DNA from: Candidatus Dadabacteria bacterium
Lineage (GTDB): Bacteria > Desulfobacterota_D > UBA1144 > Nemesobacterales > UBA2774
DNA length: 6,933 bases
Assembly: GCA_020054175.1 (NCBI GenBank)
Contig: JAGVLR010000148.1
Location: 1 to 6,933 of the forward strand
Direction of reading: 5' to 3'
Of the stretch, positions 1 to 6,199 are shown piece after piece. The notes under the pieces were generated by a model. It saw only the letters and a list, made by a program, of their open reading frames with translations. It was not told the origin of the DNA and made no database searches. Positions within the stretch are counted from its first letter, which is position 1; each line of letters begins with the position of its first letter. A program made the translations under genes and the position numbers.

Positions 1-1
1 G

Positions 2-229
2 CTCAGAAAGATGGGTGCTGACATCGAGGAATTCGACGACGGTATGGCTATTACGGGGAAAGGGCATCTGAGCGGTGCCAAATGCGATAGCTGGGGGGAT
101 CATCGCATAGCGATGGCGGTTGCGGTGGCGGCGAGCAGGGCCGAGGGGGAGACTGAGATAGACGACGCCGAAGCGGTCGCCATATCCTTCCCTGAATTCT
201 TCGATGTGCTTAAAGGGCTTAGAAGTTAG
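2..229 (+). CDS. aroA: 3-phosphoshikimate 1-carboxyvinyltransferase (EPSP synthase), C-terminal fragment
   Basis: This is the last 75 codons of aroA; the 5' part lies outside the window. The enzyme joins shikimate-3-phosphate and phosphoenolpyruvate to make EPSP, the penultimate intermediate before chorismate, in the cytoplasm. Visible family signatures are the GDHRIAMA block, which contains the conserved Asp-His-Arg segment of the PEP/phosphate site, and the C-terminal SFPEFFDVL block that ends almost every EPSP synthase. The residues before FPEFF are Ala-Ile-Ser rather than the Lys-Thr of the E. coli-type enzyme. This looks closer to class II or Bacillus-type sequences, but too little is present to assign a class. 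The next gene, cmk, begins 58 bases downstream on the same strand, and aroA-cmk-rpsA is a widely conserved order that supports the call. Confidence 0.93.
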   Translation, partial: LRKMGADIEEFDDGMAITGKGHLSGAKCDSWGDHRIAMAVAVAASRAEGETEIDDAEAVAISFPEFFDVLKGLRS

Positions 230-287
230 CCGCTTATCTCTTAAAAATATGCGGGCGTAAAAACCATCCCATGGCAACCTAAAAGCG

Positions 288-944
288 ATGATCATAACGA
301 TAGACGGCCCCTCGGGCGTCGGGAAAAGCACTGTGTCGAAGGCTGTCGCGGAGAAGACAGGCTGCATATACCTCGACACCGGCGCAATGTACAGGGCCAT
401 AGCTCTTAAGACCGCGATTATGGGGGTCGATATACAGAACGGTGCCGAGCTTTTGCGGATGCTCGAGGGCACCTCCGTCGGATTCAGAAAGAATCCGGAC
501 GGCAGCCTCTCGGTTCTTCTGGACGGAGAGGATGTCGCGGGCAGGATAAGGACTCCCGCAATCTCGCGGCTTTCCTCGGACGTGGCGACAAAGAAACCCG
601 TAAGGGAAAAGCTGGTTTCGATCCAGCGCGAGGCAGGGCGCATGGGGAGCATCGTAGCCGAGGGAAGGGACATGGGAACCTTCGTATTCCCGGACGCCGA
701 TTTCAAGTTCTATCTTACCGCCACTACGGAAGAAAGGGCCAGGAGAAGATGGGCTCAGCTGAGGGAATCGGGTAAGGAAGCGGACCTTCCGGAGGTCGAA
801 AAAGAGCTCGTCAGGAGGGACAGACAGGACAGCGAGCGGGCAGAATCTCCCTTGCATCCCTCCCCGAATGCGGTCATAATAGATACTACAAATCTATTGA
901 CCGACGAAGTAATAAGCAAAATAATATCGGCAGTTCAAGGATAG
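288..944 (+). CDS. cmk: (d)CMP kinase
   Basis: Cytidylate kinase phosphorylates CMP and dCMP with ATP to give CDP and dCDP in pyrimidine salvage and nucleotide supply. At 218 residues it has the normal bacterial length. The P-loop GPSGVGKST is at residues 7-15 with the catalytic Lys13. The YLDTGAMYRA substrate-binding motif spans about 28-37, AEGRDMGTFVFPDA spans 124-137, and the arginine-rich lid RRDRQDSER spans 176-184. A C-terminal IDTTNL strand follows at about 198. The ATG fits the family start exactly, because the P-loop strand begins at once with MIITIDG. No Shine-Dalgarno sequence precedes it, so initiation may be SD-independent or coupled to upstream translation. It lies between aroA and rpsA, probably in one transcription unit. 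The family assignment is very secure. Confidence 0.97.
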   Translation: MIITIDGPSGVGKSTVSKAVAEKTGCIYLDTGAMYRAIALKTAIMGVDIQNGAELLRMLEGTSVGFRKNPDGSLSVLLDGEDVAGRIRTPAISRLSSDVATKKPVREKLVSIQREAGRMGSIVAEGRDMGTFVFPDADFKFYLTATTEERARRRWAQLRESGKEADLPEVEKELVRRDRQDSERAESPLHPSPNAVIIDTTNLLTDEVISKIISAVQG

Positions 945-958
945 TTGAAGAAGTCAAC
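944..958 (+). other. Small inverted repeat in the cmk-rpsA gap
   Basis: GTTGA and TCAAC form a 5-bp stem around a 5-base loop, starting on the last base of the cmk stop codon. No T-run follows, so it is not a standard terminator. E. coli rpsA is autoregulated through hairpins in its mRNA leader, which makes structure here mildly interesting, but a stem this short could easily be chance. Confidence 0.25.
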
Positions 959-974
959 ACTACCCCATTCTACT
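945..974 (+). promoter_or_regulatory. Possible rpsA promoter
   Basis: A -35-like TTGAAG (945-950) lies 18 bases before a -10-like TCTACT (969-974) in the 91-base gap between cmk and rpsA. This would give a leader of roughly 55 bases. A separate promoter is plausible because S1 is needed in far larger amounts than Cmk, but both hexamers are imperfect and the call is weak. Confidence 0.22.
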
Positions 975-1022
975 TCTAATAGTGAACTCGGGCAGTTAGC
1001 TTAGACGGACAATACTCGACAA

Positions 1023-1028
1023 AGAAGG
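1023..1028 (+). promoter_or_regulatory. Ribosome binding site of rpsA
   Basis: AGAAGG ends seven bases before the ATG at 1036. It is a good Shine-Dalgarno match at normal spacing and supports that start. It contrasts with cmk, the HIT gene, lipA and the right-edge gene, which have none. Confidence 0.6.
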
Positions 1029-1035
1029 CAGGTAT

Positions 1036-2727
1036 ATGGCAGAAGAAAAAGATTTTGCAGATATGGTCGACGAAAGCATGGCCATCCCGGACAGGGGAGT
1101 GGCGATCAAAGGCATCGTCGTCAGGGTCGACCAGGAAGACGTATTCATAGACTTCGGCTCGAAATCCGAAGGCGCGGTTTCGATAAGGGAATTCTACAAT
1201 AAGAAGGGTGAGCTCGCCGTCAAGGTAGGCGACGAGGTAGAAGTTATATTCGACAACTGGGTAAGCGAGGGCCTCCCGAGGCTTTCGAAGGCAAAGGCTG
1301 ACCTCCTCAAGGAAAACAAGGTCGTACAAGAGAATTTCGAGCAGGGAAAACTCGTAAAGGCTGTAATACAGCAGAAGGTAAAGGGCGGTCTGATAGCCGA
1401 CATCGGCGAGACGATAAACATAAGGGCATTTATCCCTGCCTCCCAGATCGACATCGTTCCCAGGCAGGACCTCGACGCTCTCATCGGCGAAACCATTGAA
1501 GCCAGGATAATAAAGCTCAACCAGGGAGACGTGGTCCTTTCCAGAAGGGTGCACCTCGAAGAAGTGCGCGACAGCATGAGGCAGGAAACGCTGGCTTCGA
1601 TAGAGGTCGGTAAAGAGGTAACAGGAAGGGTCCTCAACATTATCAACCAGGGCGCGTTCGTCGACATCGGCGGCGTCGAAGGGTTCATCCCCGTAAGCGA
1701 GGTCGCGTGGGGAAGGGTCGCCCACCCCGGTGACGTGGTTTCGAGGGACCAGCAGGTAACTACAAAAATCATAAAAATAGACGAAGGCGAGAAGATAACG
1801 CTCAGCCTCAAGGACACGACGCCCGACCCGTGGGAATCCGTGAAGGGCAAGTACGTGCCGTGGACGAACATCCGCGGGAAGGCCGTATCGCTCACGGATT
1901 TCGGCATCTTCGTAGAGCTCGAGCCCGGAGTAGAGGGCCTTGTCCACATATCCGAAATCACCTGGACCAAAAAGTTCCGCCATCCTAAAGAAGTCGTTCA
2001 GCCGGGCACGGAGCTCGAAGCGGTGGTGCTCGACGTCGATACCGCGAACAGGCGCATATCCCTCAGCCTTAAGCAGATAGAGCAGAGCCCGTGGGAACAG
2101 TTCAAGGAAACGCATCCGTCCGGCACCAGGATAAAAGGCATTATCAGGAACGTCACCGATAAGGGATTATTCGTCGAAGTGGCGGAGAATATAGTCGGCC
2201 TCGTCAGGCCCGACAATGTAACCTGGAAGGGAAGAGTCAACCCCGAAGACGAGTCCTTTGAAAAGGGCGGCGAGATCGAGGTCGTCGTTCTCAACGTCGA
2301 CGACAAAAACCAGAGGATAGGCCTCGGTATAAAGCAGCTCGGCGGGGACCCCTGGGAGAGCGCCCAGAAGAAGTACAAGTCTGGCGAAACAATCGTAACG
2401 GGCAAGATAAAGGAAGTCAGGGACAGGGGCGTCACAGTCGAGCTCGAAGACGACATCGAGGGCTGGATAAGGGCCAGCGAACTCAGCCAGGACAAGGAAA
2501 ACAGGGACGTTCCCAGGAATATCAGCGCGGGCGACGAGATAACCGCTCTCGTGACAGGGTTCGACAAGATAAAGCGCCAGGTAAACCTCAGCAAGAGAAG
2601 GCACGACGACAAGCTCGAAAAAGAAAGGGTTTCCAACTTCATGTCCTCTCAGGGCGAGCCTTCGGTAAAGCTCGGCGACGTGCTCAGGGAAAAGCTTAAA
2701 GACATCAACAACGGCGAGGTAGTCTGA
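1036..2727 (+). CDS. rpsA: 30S ribosomal protein S1
   Basis: S1 is the large RNA-binding protein of the 30S subunit that captures and unfolds mRNA for initiation. At 563 residues it is close to the 557 of E. coli S1. Six S1 (OB-fold) repeats can be read at about residues 20-87, 104-172, 190-258, 275-346, 362-433 and 449-520. Repeats 3-6 carry typical G-x-F-V-D/E-[IL] and E-G-[FLW]-[IV] signatures, for example GAFVDIGGVEGFIPVSE. The DPWE or SPWE motif recurs after repeats 3, 4 and 5. The first two repeats are more divergent, as usual for the ribosome-binding end. The basic, charged tail 521-563 lies outside the repeats. The start has a good Shine-Dalgarno. The gene sits after cmk, as in many Proteobacteria, and sppA follows after two bases. 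The assignment is secure. Confidence 0.97.
   Translation: MAEEKDFADMVDESMAIPDRGVAIKGIVVRVDQEDVFIDFGSKSEGAVSIREFYNKKGELAVKVGDEVEVIFDNWVSEGLPRLSKAKADLLKENKVVQENFEQGKLVKAVIQQKVKGGLIADIGETINIRAFIPASQIDIVPRQDLDALIGETIEARIIKLNQGDVVLSRRVHLEEVRDSMRQETLASIEVGKEVTGRVLNIINQGAFVDIGGVEGFIPVSEVAWGRVAHPGDVVSRDQQVTTKIIKIDEGEKITLSLKDTTPDPWESVKGKYVPWTNIRGKAVSLTDFGIFVELEPGVEGLVHISEITWTKKFRHPKEVVQPGTELEAVVLDVDTANRRISLSLKQIEQSPWEQFKETHPSGTRIKGIIRNVTDKGLFVEVAENIVGLVRPDNVTWKGRVNPEDESFEKGGEIEVVVLNVDDKNQRIGLGIKQLGGDPWESAQKKYKSGETIVTGKIKEVRDRGVTVELEDDIEGWIRASELSQDKENRDVPRNISAGDEITALVTGFDKIKRQVNLSKRRHDDKLEKERVSNFMSSQGEPSVKLGDVLREKLKDINNGEVV
2716..2720 (+). promoter_or_regulatory. Ribosome binding site deciding the TTG start of sppA
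   Basis: GAGGT lies inside the end of rpsA and ends nine bases before a TTG at 2730. No ATG or GTG lies nearby in that frame upstream of the hydrophobic segment, so this motif supports TTG as the initiation codon and suggests translational coupling to rpsA. Confidence 0.55.
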
Positions 2728-2729
2728 GC

Positions 2730-3611
2730 TTGCGGAGAGTCGTCTTCGCCATAGTGGCGGTCATCTTCCTCTTCTTCACATTCATAGCCGGCGTTGGGTG
2801 CGGCCTCCTTATTTCAGGGGGCGACACGCTTTCGTCCGGGGACAGGGTGGCCGTGCTCAGGGTTGAGGACGTGATACTCGACGACCAGACCTATCTCGAC
2901 AGCATAACCGCGATAAAAAATGATTCCCAGATAAAAGCCCTCGTATTGAGGATAGAATCCCCGGGCGGGGCTGTAGGCCCGTCCCAGGAGCTTTACAGTG
3001 AATTAAAGCAGCTTAGAAAAGAGATGCCCGTCGTCGCCAGCATAGGGAACGTCGGGGCTTCGGGCGGCTACTACATCGCCTGCGCCGCCGAGAAGATTTA
3101 CGCCAACCCCGGAAGCATAACGGGAAGCATAGGCGTCGTCGCCCAGTTCGTGAGCTACGAAAAGCTCCTCGCGTGGGCGATGGTGGATGTAGAGGTCATA
3201 AAGAGCGGCGAGTTCAAGGATATCGGCTCCCCCTTCAGGGAAATGACCGGGGCCGACCGCCAGTACATACAGGAGCTCATCGACAACGTTTACACACAGT
3301 TCAAGGACGCCGTCGGGGAATCCAGGGGGCTCGACGCAGCCCAGATGGATAAGGTAGCCGAGGGCAAGATTTATACCGGCGCCCAGGCCAAGGAGCTCGG
3401 CCTCATAGACGAGCTAGGCACCATAAACGACGCCGTCGCCTACGTTTCCGAGTCGGCCGGCATAACCGGAAAACCGAACCTGGTTTACTATCCCAAGAAA
3501 AAATCCCAGCTCATGGAGCTTTTACAATCCAGGGTGGAAATACCCGGCATAACCGGGTTACCATCGAAAGCGAGCTTTGGACTTTTTTACCTCGTCGATA
3601 TAATTAATTGA
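2730..3611 (+). CDS. sppA: Signal peptide peptidase SppA, short 36K-type, membrane-anchored
   Basis: This is a peptidase of family S49 that degrades cleaved signal peptides and other membrane-associated peptides with a Ser/Lys dyad. At 293 residues it is the short, single-domain form, like that of Bacillus, rather than the duplicated E. coli form. Residues 4-29 form one hydrophobic N-terminal anchor. The nucleophile is Ser111 in the GASGGYY motif, and the general base is predicted to be Lys163 in SGEFKDIGSP. Their spacing of 52 equals that of Ser147/Lys199 in Bacillus subtilis SppA. The SPGG motif at 77-80 is also typical. Cys24 follows Gly-Val-Gly, only a poor lipobox, so I prefer a membrane anchor to a lipoprotein. 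Initiation is at TTG, two bases after the rpsA stop, with a GAGGT ribosome site. The HIT gene follows after one base. Confidence 0.93.
   Translation: MRRVVFAIVAVIFLFFTFIAGVGCGLLISGGDTLSSGDRVAVLRVEDVILDDQTYLDSITAIKNDSQIKALVLRIESPGGAVGPSQELYSELKQLRKEMPVVASIGNVGASGGYYIACAAEKIYANPGSITGSIGVVAQFVSYEKLLAWAMVDVEVIKSGEFKDIGSPFREMTGADRQYIQELIDNVYTQFKDAVGESRGLDAAQMDKVAEGKIYTGAQAKELGLIDELGTINDAVAYVSESAGITGKPNLVYYPKKKSQLMELLQSRVEIPGITGLPSKASFGLFYLVDIIN
3542..3558 (+). other. GC-rich hairpin inside the 3' end of sppA
   Basis: ACCCGG and CCGGGT form a perfect 6-bp stem around a 5-base loop about 50 bases before the sppA stop. A run of six T follows at 3583-3588, too far away for a standard intrinsic terminator. 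A perfect -10 consensus then appears at 3599. The hairpin could be a coding coincidence or could partly attenuate readthrough. Confidence 0.3.
3576..3604 (+). promoter_or_regulatory. Possible internal promoter for the HIT-LapA gene pair
   Basis: A perfect -10 consensus TATAAT (3599-3604) lies 17 bases after a weak -35-like TTTGGA (3576-3581), all within the last codons of sppA. Transcription would start at about 3611-3613, essentially on the ATG of the HIT gene at 3613, giving a leaderless or near-leaderless mRNA. The HIT gene has no Shine-Dalgarno sequence, which fits. The -35 matches only half of the consensus. Confidence 0.35.
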
Positions 3612-3612
3612 A

Positions 3613-4107
3613 ATGAAGCTGCTCTGGGCTCCTTGGAGAATAGAATATATAACCGGGGAAAGGGAACAGGGGTGCATTTTCTGCCGCAAGCCAGGGGAAG
3701 GAAATGACAAAAAGAACCTCATATTATATAATGGTCAGACGAGCTTCATAATCATGAACCGGTACCCGTATGCGAACGGACACCTTATGGCCGTTCCGTA
3801 CAGGCACACGAGTAATCTTTCCGATTTGAGCGAGGAAGAGAGACTGGAGCTCATGAGTCTTACGATAAAATGTACCGAAATATTGAAGGCGCTGTCCCCC
3901 GACGGGTTTAACATCGGCATGAACCTCGGCAAAACGGGCGGGGCAGGTATAGACGACCACCTTCATTTTCACGTGGTCCCCAGATGGAGCGGCGACAACA
4001 ACTTTATGCCGGTGATAGCCGACGTCAGGGTAATGCCGGAGTATATCGAAGATACTTATGAAACGCTTAGCCGGCAATTAAATACGTTTGAGAGAGGTGA
4101 AAGATGA
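3613..4107 (+). CDS. HIT-family nucleotide hydrolase or phosphorylase (Ap4A-type)
   Basis: This 164-residue histidine-triad protein has the opening LWAPWRIEYI and the Cys-x-x-Cys pair CIFC (Cys21, Cys24) seen in bacterial HIT proteins of the group that includes the mycobacterial Ap4A phosphorylase. The triad H-x-H-x-H-V-V is at residues 116-122 inside DDHLHFHVVPRW. In the family, the last-but-one histidine region forms the nucleotidyl intermediate on the alpha phosphate. GFNIGMNLGKTGGAGI (about 98-113) is the nucleotide-binding segment, and NGHLMAVPYRH (55-65) is a further conserved block. The substrate is probably a dinucleoside polyphosphate or an AMP derivative, but the exact one cannot be read from sequence. 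The gene starts one base after sppA without a Shine-Dalgarno and overlaps the next gene by ATGA, so translational coupling or a leaderless start is likely. Confidence 0.9.
   Translation: MKLLWAPWRIEYITGEREQGCIFCRKPGEGNDKKNLILYNGQTSFIIMNRYPYANGHLMAVPYRHTSNLSDLSEEERLELMSLTIKCTEILKALSPDGFNIGMNLGKTGGAGIDDHLHFHVVPRWSGDNNFMPVIADVRVMPEYIEDTYETLSRQLNTFERGER
4095..4100 (+). promoter_or_regulatory. Ribosome binding site of the LapA-domain gene
   Basis: AGGTGA, within a longer purine-rich AGAGAGGTGA, sits at the end of the HIT gene three bases before the ATG at 4104. It is a strong anti-SD match and supports the ATGA-overlap start. Confidence 0.55.
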
Positions 4108-4520
4108 AATTTATAAAGATCCTGTTCATAGTTCTCGTAATACTTCTATTCGCTATCGTCTACACGCAGAACCTGGACGTCTTCACCCACGATTTTCGGC
4201 TTAAGCTCGACCTGAAGACCCTCCTGATCGGCCCTTACGTAACGAAAAACGTAGTAATAATCCTCGGTGCATTCCTCGTCGGCGCCCTTGTGACAATATT
4301 CTTCGGCGCGCTTCAGTCCTTGTCCACAAGCGCGGACTCCCGCGACAAGAGCAGGAGAATAAAGGAGCTCGAAGCCAGAAACAGGCAGCTCACCGAGGAA
4401 AACCAGAAGCTCCAGAGGGAAAAGGAGAGACTCGCTTCCTCCGCGGCAGCACACGGGGACGAGTCGCCGTTTTCGTCTCCAACGGTCATTGACGATGGAA
4501 GAACCACTCACGGCAGTTGA
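4104..4520 (+). CDS. LapA-domain (DUF1049) small membrane protein
   Basis: This 138-residue protein has two predicted membrane helices, about residues 3-21 and 49-70. They are joined by a short loop containing YTQNLDVFTHDFRL, the typical pattern of the lipopolysaccharide assembly protein A domain (E. coli YciS/LapA type). A charged heptad-rich segment at about 80-112 should form a cytoplasmic coiled coil, and a low-complexity Ser/Asp-rich tail follows. In E. coli, LapA works with LapB in controlling LPS synthesis. Whether this protein does the same is inference, because no lapB is in view. The start overlaps the HIT stop (ATGA) and has a strong ribosome site. The stop is followed at once by seven T, but I find no convincing stem before it. 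Confidence 0.8.
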   Translation: MKFIKILFIVLVILLFAIVYTQNLDVFTHDFRLKLDLKTLLIGPYVTKNVVIILGAFLVGALVTIFFGALQSLSTSADSRDKSRRIKELEARNRQLTEENQKLQREKERLASSAAAHGDESPFSSPTVIDDGRTTHGS

Positions 4521-4540
4521 TTTTTTTGGGACTTCTACAG

Positions 4541-4564
4541 GGGCCCGCTTCTTAAACCGGGCCT
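4541..4564 (+). other. GC-rich inverted repeat in the gap before lipA
   Basis: GGCCCG (4542-4547) and CGGGCC (4558-4563) form a perfect 6-bp stem, plus a G-U pair, around a 10-base loop. This is the only strong hairpin in the 64-base gap between the LapA-domain gene and lipA. No T-run follows on the plus strand, so it is not a canonical terminator. It overlaps the proposed lipA -35 region, so it could be a regulator site or simply a weak end of the upstream operon. Confidence 0.4.
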
Positions 4565-4577
4565 GATCGATTAAACT
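4549..4577 (+). promoter_or_regulatory. Possible lipA promoter next to the start codon
   Basis: TAAACT (4572-4577) resembles a -10 hexamer and ends seven bases before the lipA ATG. A weak -35-like TTCTTA (4549-4554) lies 17 bases upstream of it. Transcription would begin at the ATG itself. No Shine-Dalgarno is present, consistent with a leaderless mRNA. The -35 match is poor. Confidence 0.3.
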
Positions 4578-4584
4578 TACCGTT

Positions 4585-5508
4585 ATGCGAAACACAGGAA
4601 AGCCGAGCTGGATAAAGGCCCAGATACCCCAGGGTCCGAATTATACGCACCTGAAAAGCCTCATGAGGGGGCTTAACCTCCATACTGTATGCGAGGAAGC
4701 CAGGTGCCCCAATATCGGCGAATGCTGGGGCGCGGGAACCCTCACATTCATGATACTCGGGGACGTATGCACGAGGAGCTGCGGCTTTTGCCATGTGAAA
4801 ACGGGCAGGGGCGGCGAGCTCGACTGGGAGGAGCCGCAGAGGGTCGCGGAAGCCGTCGGAAAGCTCGCGGAGAATAACGCGCACGTGAAGCACGTCGTTA
4901 TCACATCCGTCAACAGGGACGACAGGAACTACGAAAGCGCCTGTATATTCGCCGAAACCATCAGGAAAGTAAGGGAATATAACCCGAAGGTGAAAATCGA
5001 GGTTTTGATACCGGACTTCAAGGGCGAGAGCAGCGCGCTCGAGCAGATACTCGAAGCCCGGCCCGACGTTCTCAACCACAATATAGAAACCGTGCCGAGG
5101 CTTTATCGCCTCCCGCAGCTTACGCCTTCCGGGAAGAAAAGGTCCGTATGGCCGCAGGCGAACTACGAAGGCTCGCTGAAACTCCTGGAAGAGAGCGGAC
5201 GGTACGGGAACAAGGGGATGCTGACGAAGTCCGGGATCATGGTCGGCCTCGGTGAAGAGGTCGAGGAGCTCCTCGAAACTTTGAAGGACCTTAAGGGTGT
5301 CGGCTGCGACATTGTGACCATCGGTCAGTACCTCCAGCCGACTCACGACCACCTGCCCGTCACGAAGTATTATCATCCGATGGAGTTCGAATCGCTCAAG
5401 ACCTACGGCGAGAACGTCATAGGGATTCCTCACATAGAAGCCGGCGCCCTCGTCAGAAGCTCGTATCACGCCGAGAAGCAGGTTGTGAAACTCGAAGGCG
5501 CAAACTGA
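4585..5508 (+). CDS. lipA: Lipoyl synthase (radical SAM)
   Basis: LipA inserts two sulfur atoms into protein-bound octanoyl groups on lipoyl domains and the glycine-cleavage H protein, using S-adenosylmethionine and two [4Fe-4S] clusters. The auxiliary-cluster cysteines are Cys36, Cys41 and Cys47 (C-x4-C-x5-C). The radical-SAM cysteines are Cys62, Cys66 and Cys69 (C-x3-C-x2-C, in CTRSCGFC). The conserved serine motif RSSYHA, which supplies the auxiliary-cluster ligand, is at 291-296. Other family blocks are RCPNIGECW, HNIETVPRLY and GIMVGLGE. The length of 307 residues is normal and all key residues are present. The ATG gives a typical N-terminus with KPSWIKAQIP near the start. There is no Shine-Dalgarno. 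The usual partner lipB is not in the window. The gene converges on vapC, with 30 bases between the two stop codons and no obvious terminator. Confidence 0.97.
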   Translation: MRNTGKPSWIKAQIPQGPNYTHLKSLMRGLNLHTVCEEARCPNIGECWGAGTLTFMILGDVCTRSCGFCHVKTGRGGELDWEEPQRVAEAVGKLAENNAHVKHVVITSVNRDDRNYESACIFAETIRKVREYNPKVKIEVLIPDFKGESSALEQILEARPDVLNHNIETVPRLYRLPQLTPSGKKRSVWPQANYEGSLKLLEESGRYGNKGMLTKSGIMVGLGEEVEELLETLKDLKGVGCDIVTIGQYLQPTHDHLPVTKYYHPMEFESLKTYGENVIGIPHIEAGALVRSSYHAEKQVVKLEGAN

Positions 5509-5538
5509 ATTAATGCGCTTCCTTTCTGATTCCCGCAG

Positions 5539-5961
5539 TTATAAAAAAGGGTTAACGATTGTAATGCTCTGGATCTTTTGACCGTTCTGAAAATCCTCCG
5601 AGTAAAGCAGGGAGCATTCCGAATTGATTGCCGCCGCTATAATCAATGAATCATAAAATGAATATTGCCACCGTTCCGAAATTTCCAACGCCTGGTAATA
5701 AAGTCCCCCGCTCGCATACACTTCACAAAGCGGCTCCAGAACGGTGCTCAGGTATCTTTGACAATCGGAGATTGAAAGCGGTTTAACAAATTTGCGCCTA
5801 GCAACGTTAAGAAACTCCTGCATCACCCGATAGCTTATACAGCCATAATGGTTTGTCAGAGCGCTGGAAATCAACTCGGAAGAAATTCGCCGCTTGTTAT
5901 TATCCTCTGAATTGAAAGAATGAACGAAAATATTTGTATCGATGAAATACTTATCTCTCAT
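5539..5961 (-). CDS. vapC: VapC-type PIN-domain ribonuclease toxin
   Basis: This 140-residue PIN-domain protein is probably the toxin of a type II toxin-antitoxin pair. The acidic residues that bind Mg/Mn in PIN nucleases are all visible: Asp8 in YFIDTNIFVH, Glu49 in VMQEFLNV, Asp104 in YSFYDSLIIAAA, and Asp123 in LLYSEDFQNG. It therefore looks catalytically intact. Characterised VapC toxins cut RNAs such as initiator tRNA or the 23S sarcin-ricin loop; the target here is unknown. The ATG lies inside the end of the upstream antitoxin frame (11-base overlap), the standard coupled arrangement. Its DNA is clearly more A+T-rich than the lipA side: by hand count the stretch 5881-5940 has 19 G/C of 60, against 34 of 60 in 5281-5340. 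This suggests horizontal acquisition. Confidence 0.9.
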   Translation of the reverse strand: MRDKYFIDTNIFVHSFNSEDNNKRRISSELISSALTNHYGCISYRVMQEFLNVARRKFVKPLSISDCQRYLSTVLEPLCEVYASGGLYYQALEISERWQYSFYDSLIIAAAINSECSLLYSEDFQNGQKIQSITIVNPFL

Positions 5962-6175
5962 TCATTTCGTCCCGGCTGTACGATCCGCCGCCCGAGTCCG
6001 CATAGCGGAGAGATTCCATCAAGCTCTCAAAATTAACCAGGTGTTTATCGGCGCCGATATATCGCTTTAACCACTCGCGAAATTCGGCGTTAAGCGTAGT
6101 GTTCTCTTTTTGAGCCTTCTTCCTGGCCTTTTTTATCAGTTCTTCCTCTGCGCTAAATGTAATATTCCTTTGCAC
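5951..6175 (-). CDS. vapB: VapB-type antitoxin, ribbon-helix-helix-like
   Basis: I place the start at a GTG giving a 74-residue protein that opens with (V/M)QRNITFSAEEELIKKA. This is the N-terminal beta strand and first helix of a ribbon-helix-helix (MetJ/Arc-like) DNA-binding antitoxin. TTLNAEFREWLKRYI forms the second helix. The C-terminal third, rich in Ser, Gly and acidic residues, would be the toxin-binding tail. A purine-rich GGGGGG lies about seven bases upstream of this GTG. The frame stays open upstream to ATGs at 6283 and 6334. Those extensions would translate through the palindrome at 6200-6213, and the longer one would overlap the divergent gene, and they show no domain-like sequence, so I reject them. 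The stop overlaps the vapC start by 11 bases. The antitoxin should neutralise VapC and repress the operon. The exact subfamily is uncertain. Confidence 0.8.
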   Translation of the reverse strand: MQRNITFSAEEELIKKARKKAQKENTTLNAEFREWLKRYIGADKHLVNFESLMESLRYADSGGGSYSRDEMNER

Positions 6176-6199
6176 GACCTGGCCCCCCGCTTTCGTGTT

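Noticed and set aside
249..282. Two mini-frames of three codons before cmk (ATG at 249 and ATG at 271)
   Set aside because: They have no ribosome site and are too short to separate from chance; nothing suggests a leader-peptide mechanism.
279..857. A 192-codon open frame antisense to cmk
   Set aside because: It is a shadow of an unambiguous cytidylate kinase and shows no domain of its own.
976..2115. A 379-codon open frame antisense to rpsA, with a further long one at 1194-1970
   Set aside because: It lies wholly opposite a certain six-domain S1 gene. It has no recognisable domain and is explained by the rarity of TTA, CTA and TCA codons in rpsA, which removes stops from the opposite strand.
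2790..2804. Lipoprotein signal in SppA (Gly-Val-Gly-Cys24)
   Set aside because: The -3 position is Gly instead of Leu, Val or Ile and the hydrophobic segment continues past the Cys, so a membrane anchor fits better.
4502..4527. Intrinsic terminator at the end of the LapA-domain gene, suggested by T7 right after its stop
   Set aside because: The bases before the T-run give only a 3-bp stem, so the poly-T alone does not support a terminator.
4552..5469. A 305-codon open frame antisense to lipA
   Set aside because: It mirrors an intact lipoyl synthase with all cluster ligands. Its translation shows no family signature, and the length follows from codon bias in lipA.
5503..5540. AACTG (5503-5507) and CAGTT (5536-5540) as a bidirectional terminator between lipA and vapC
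   Set aside because: The stem is only 5 bp with a loop of 28 bases and does not extend, so it is not a credible terminator.
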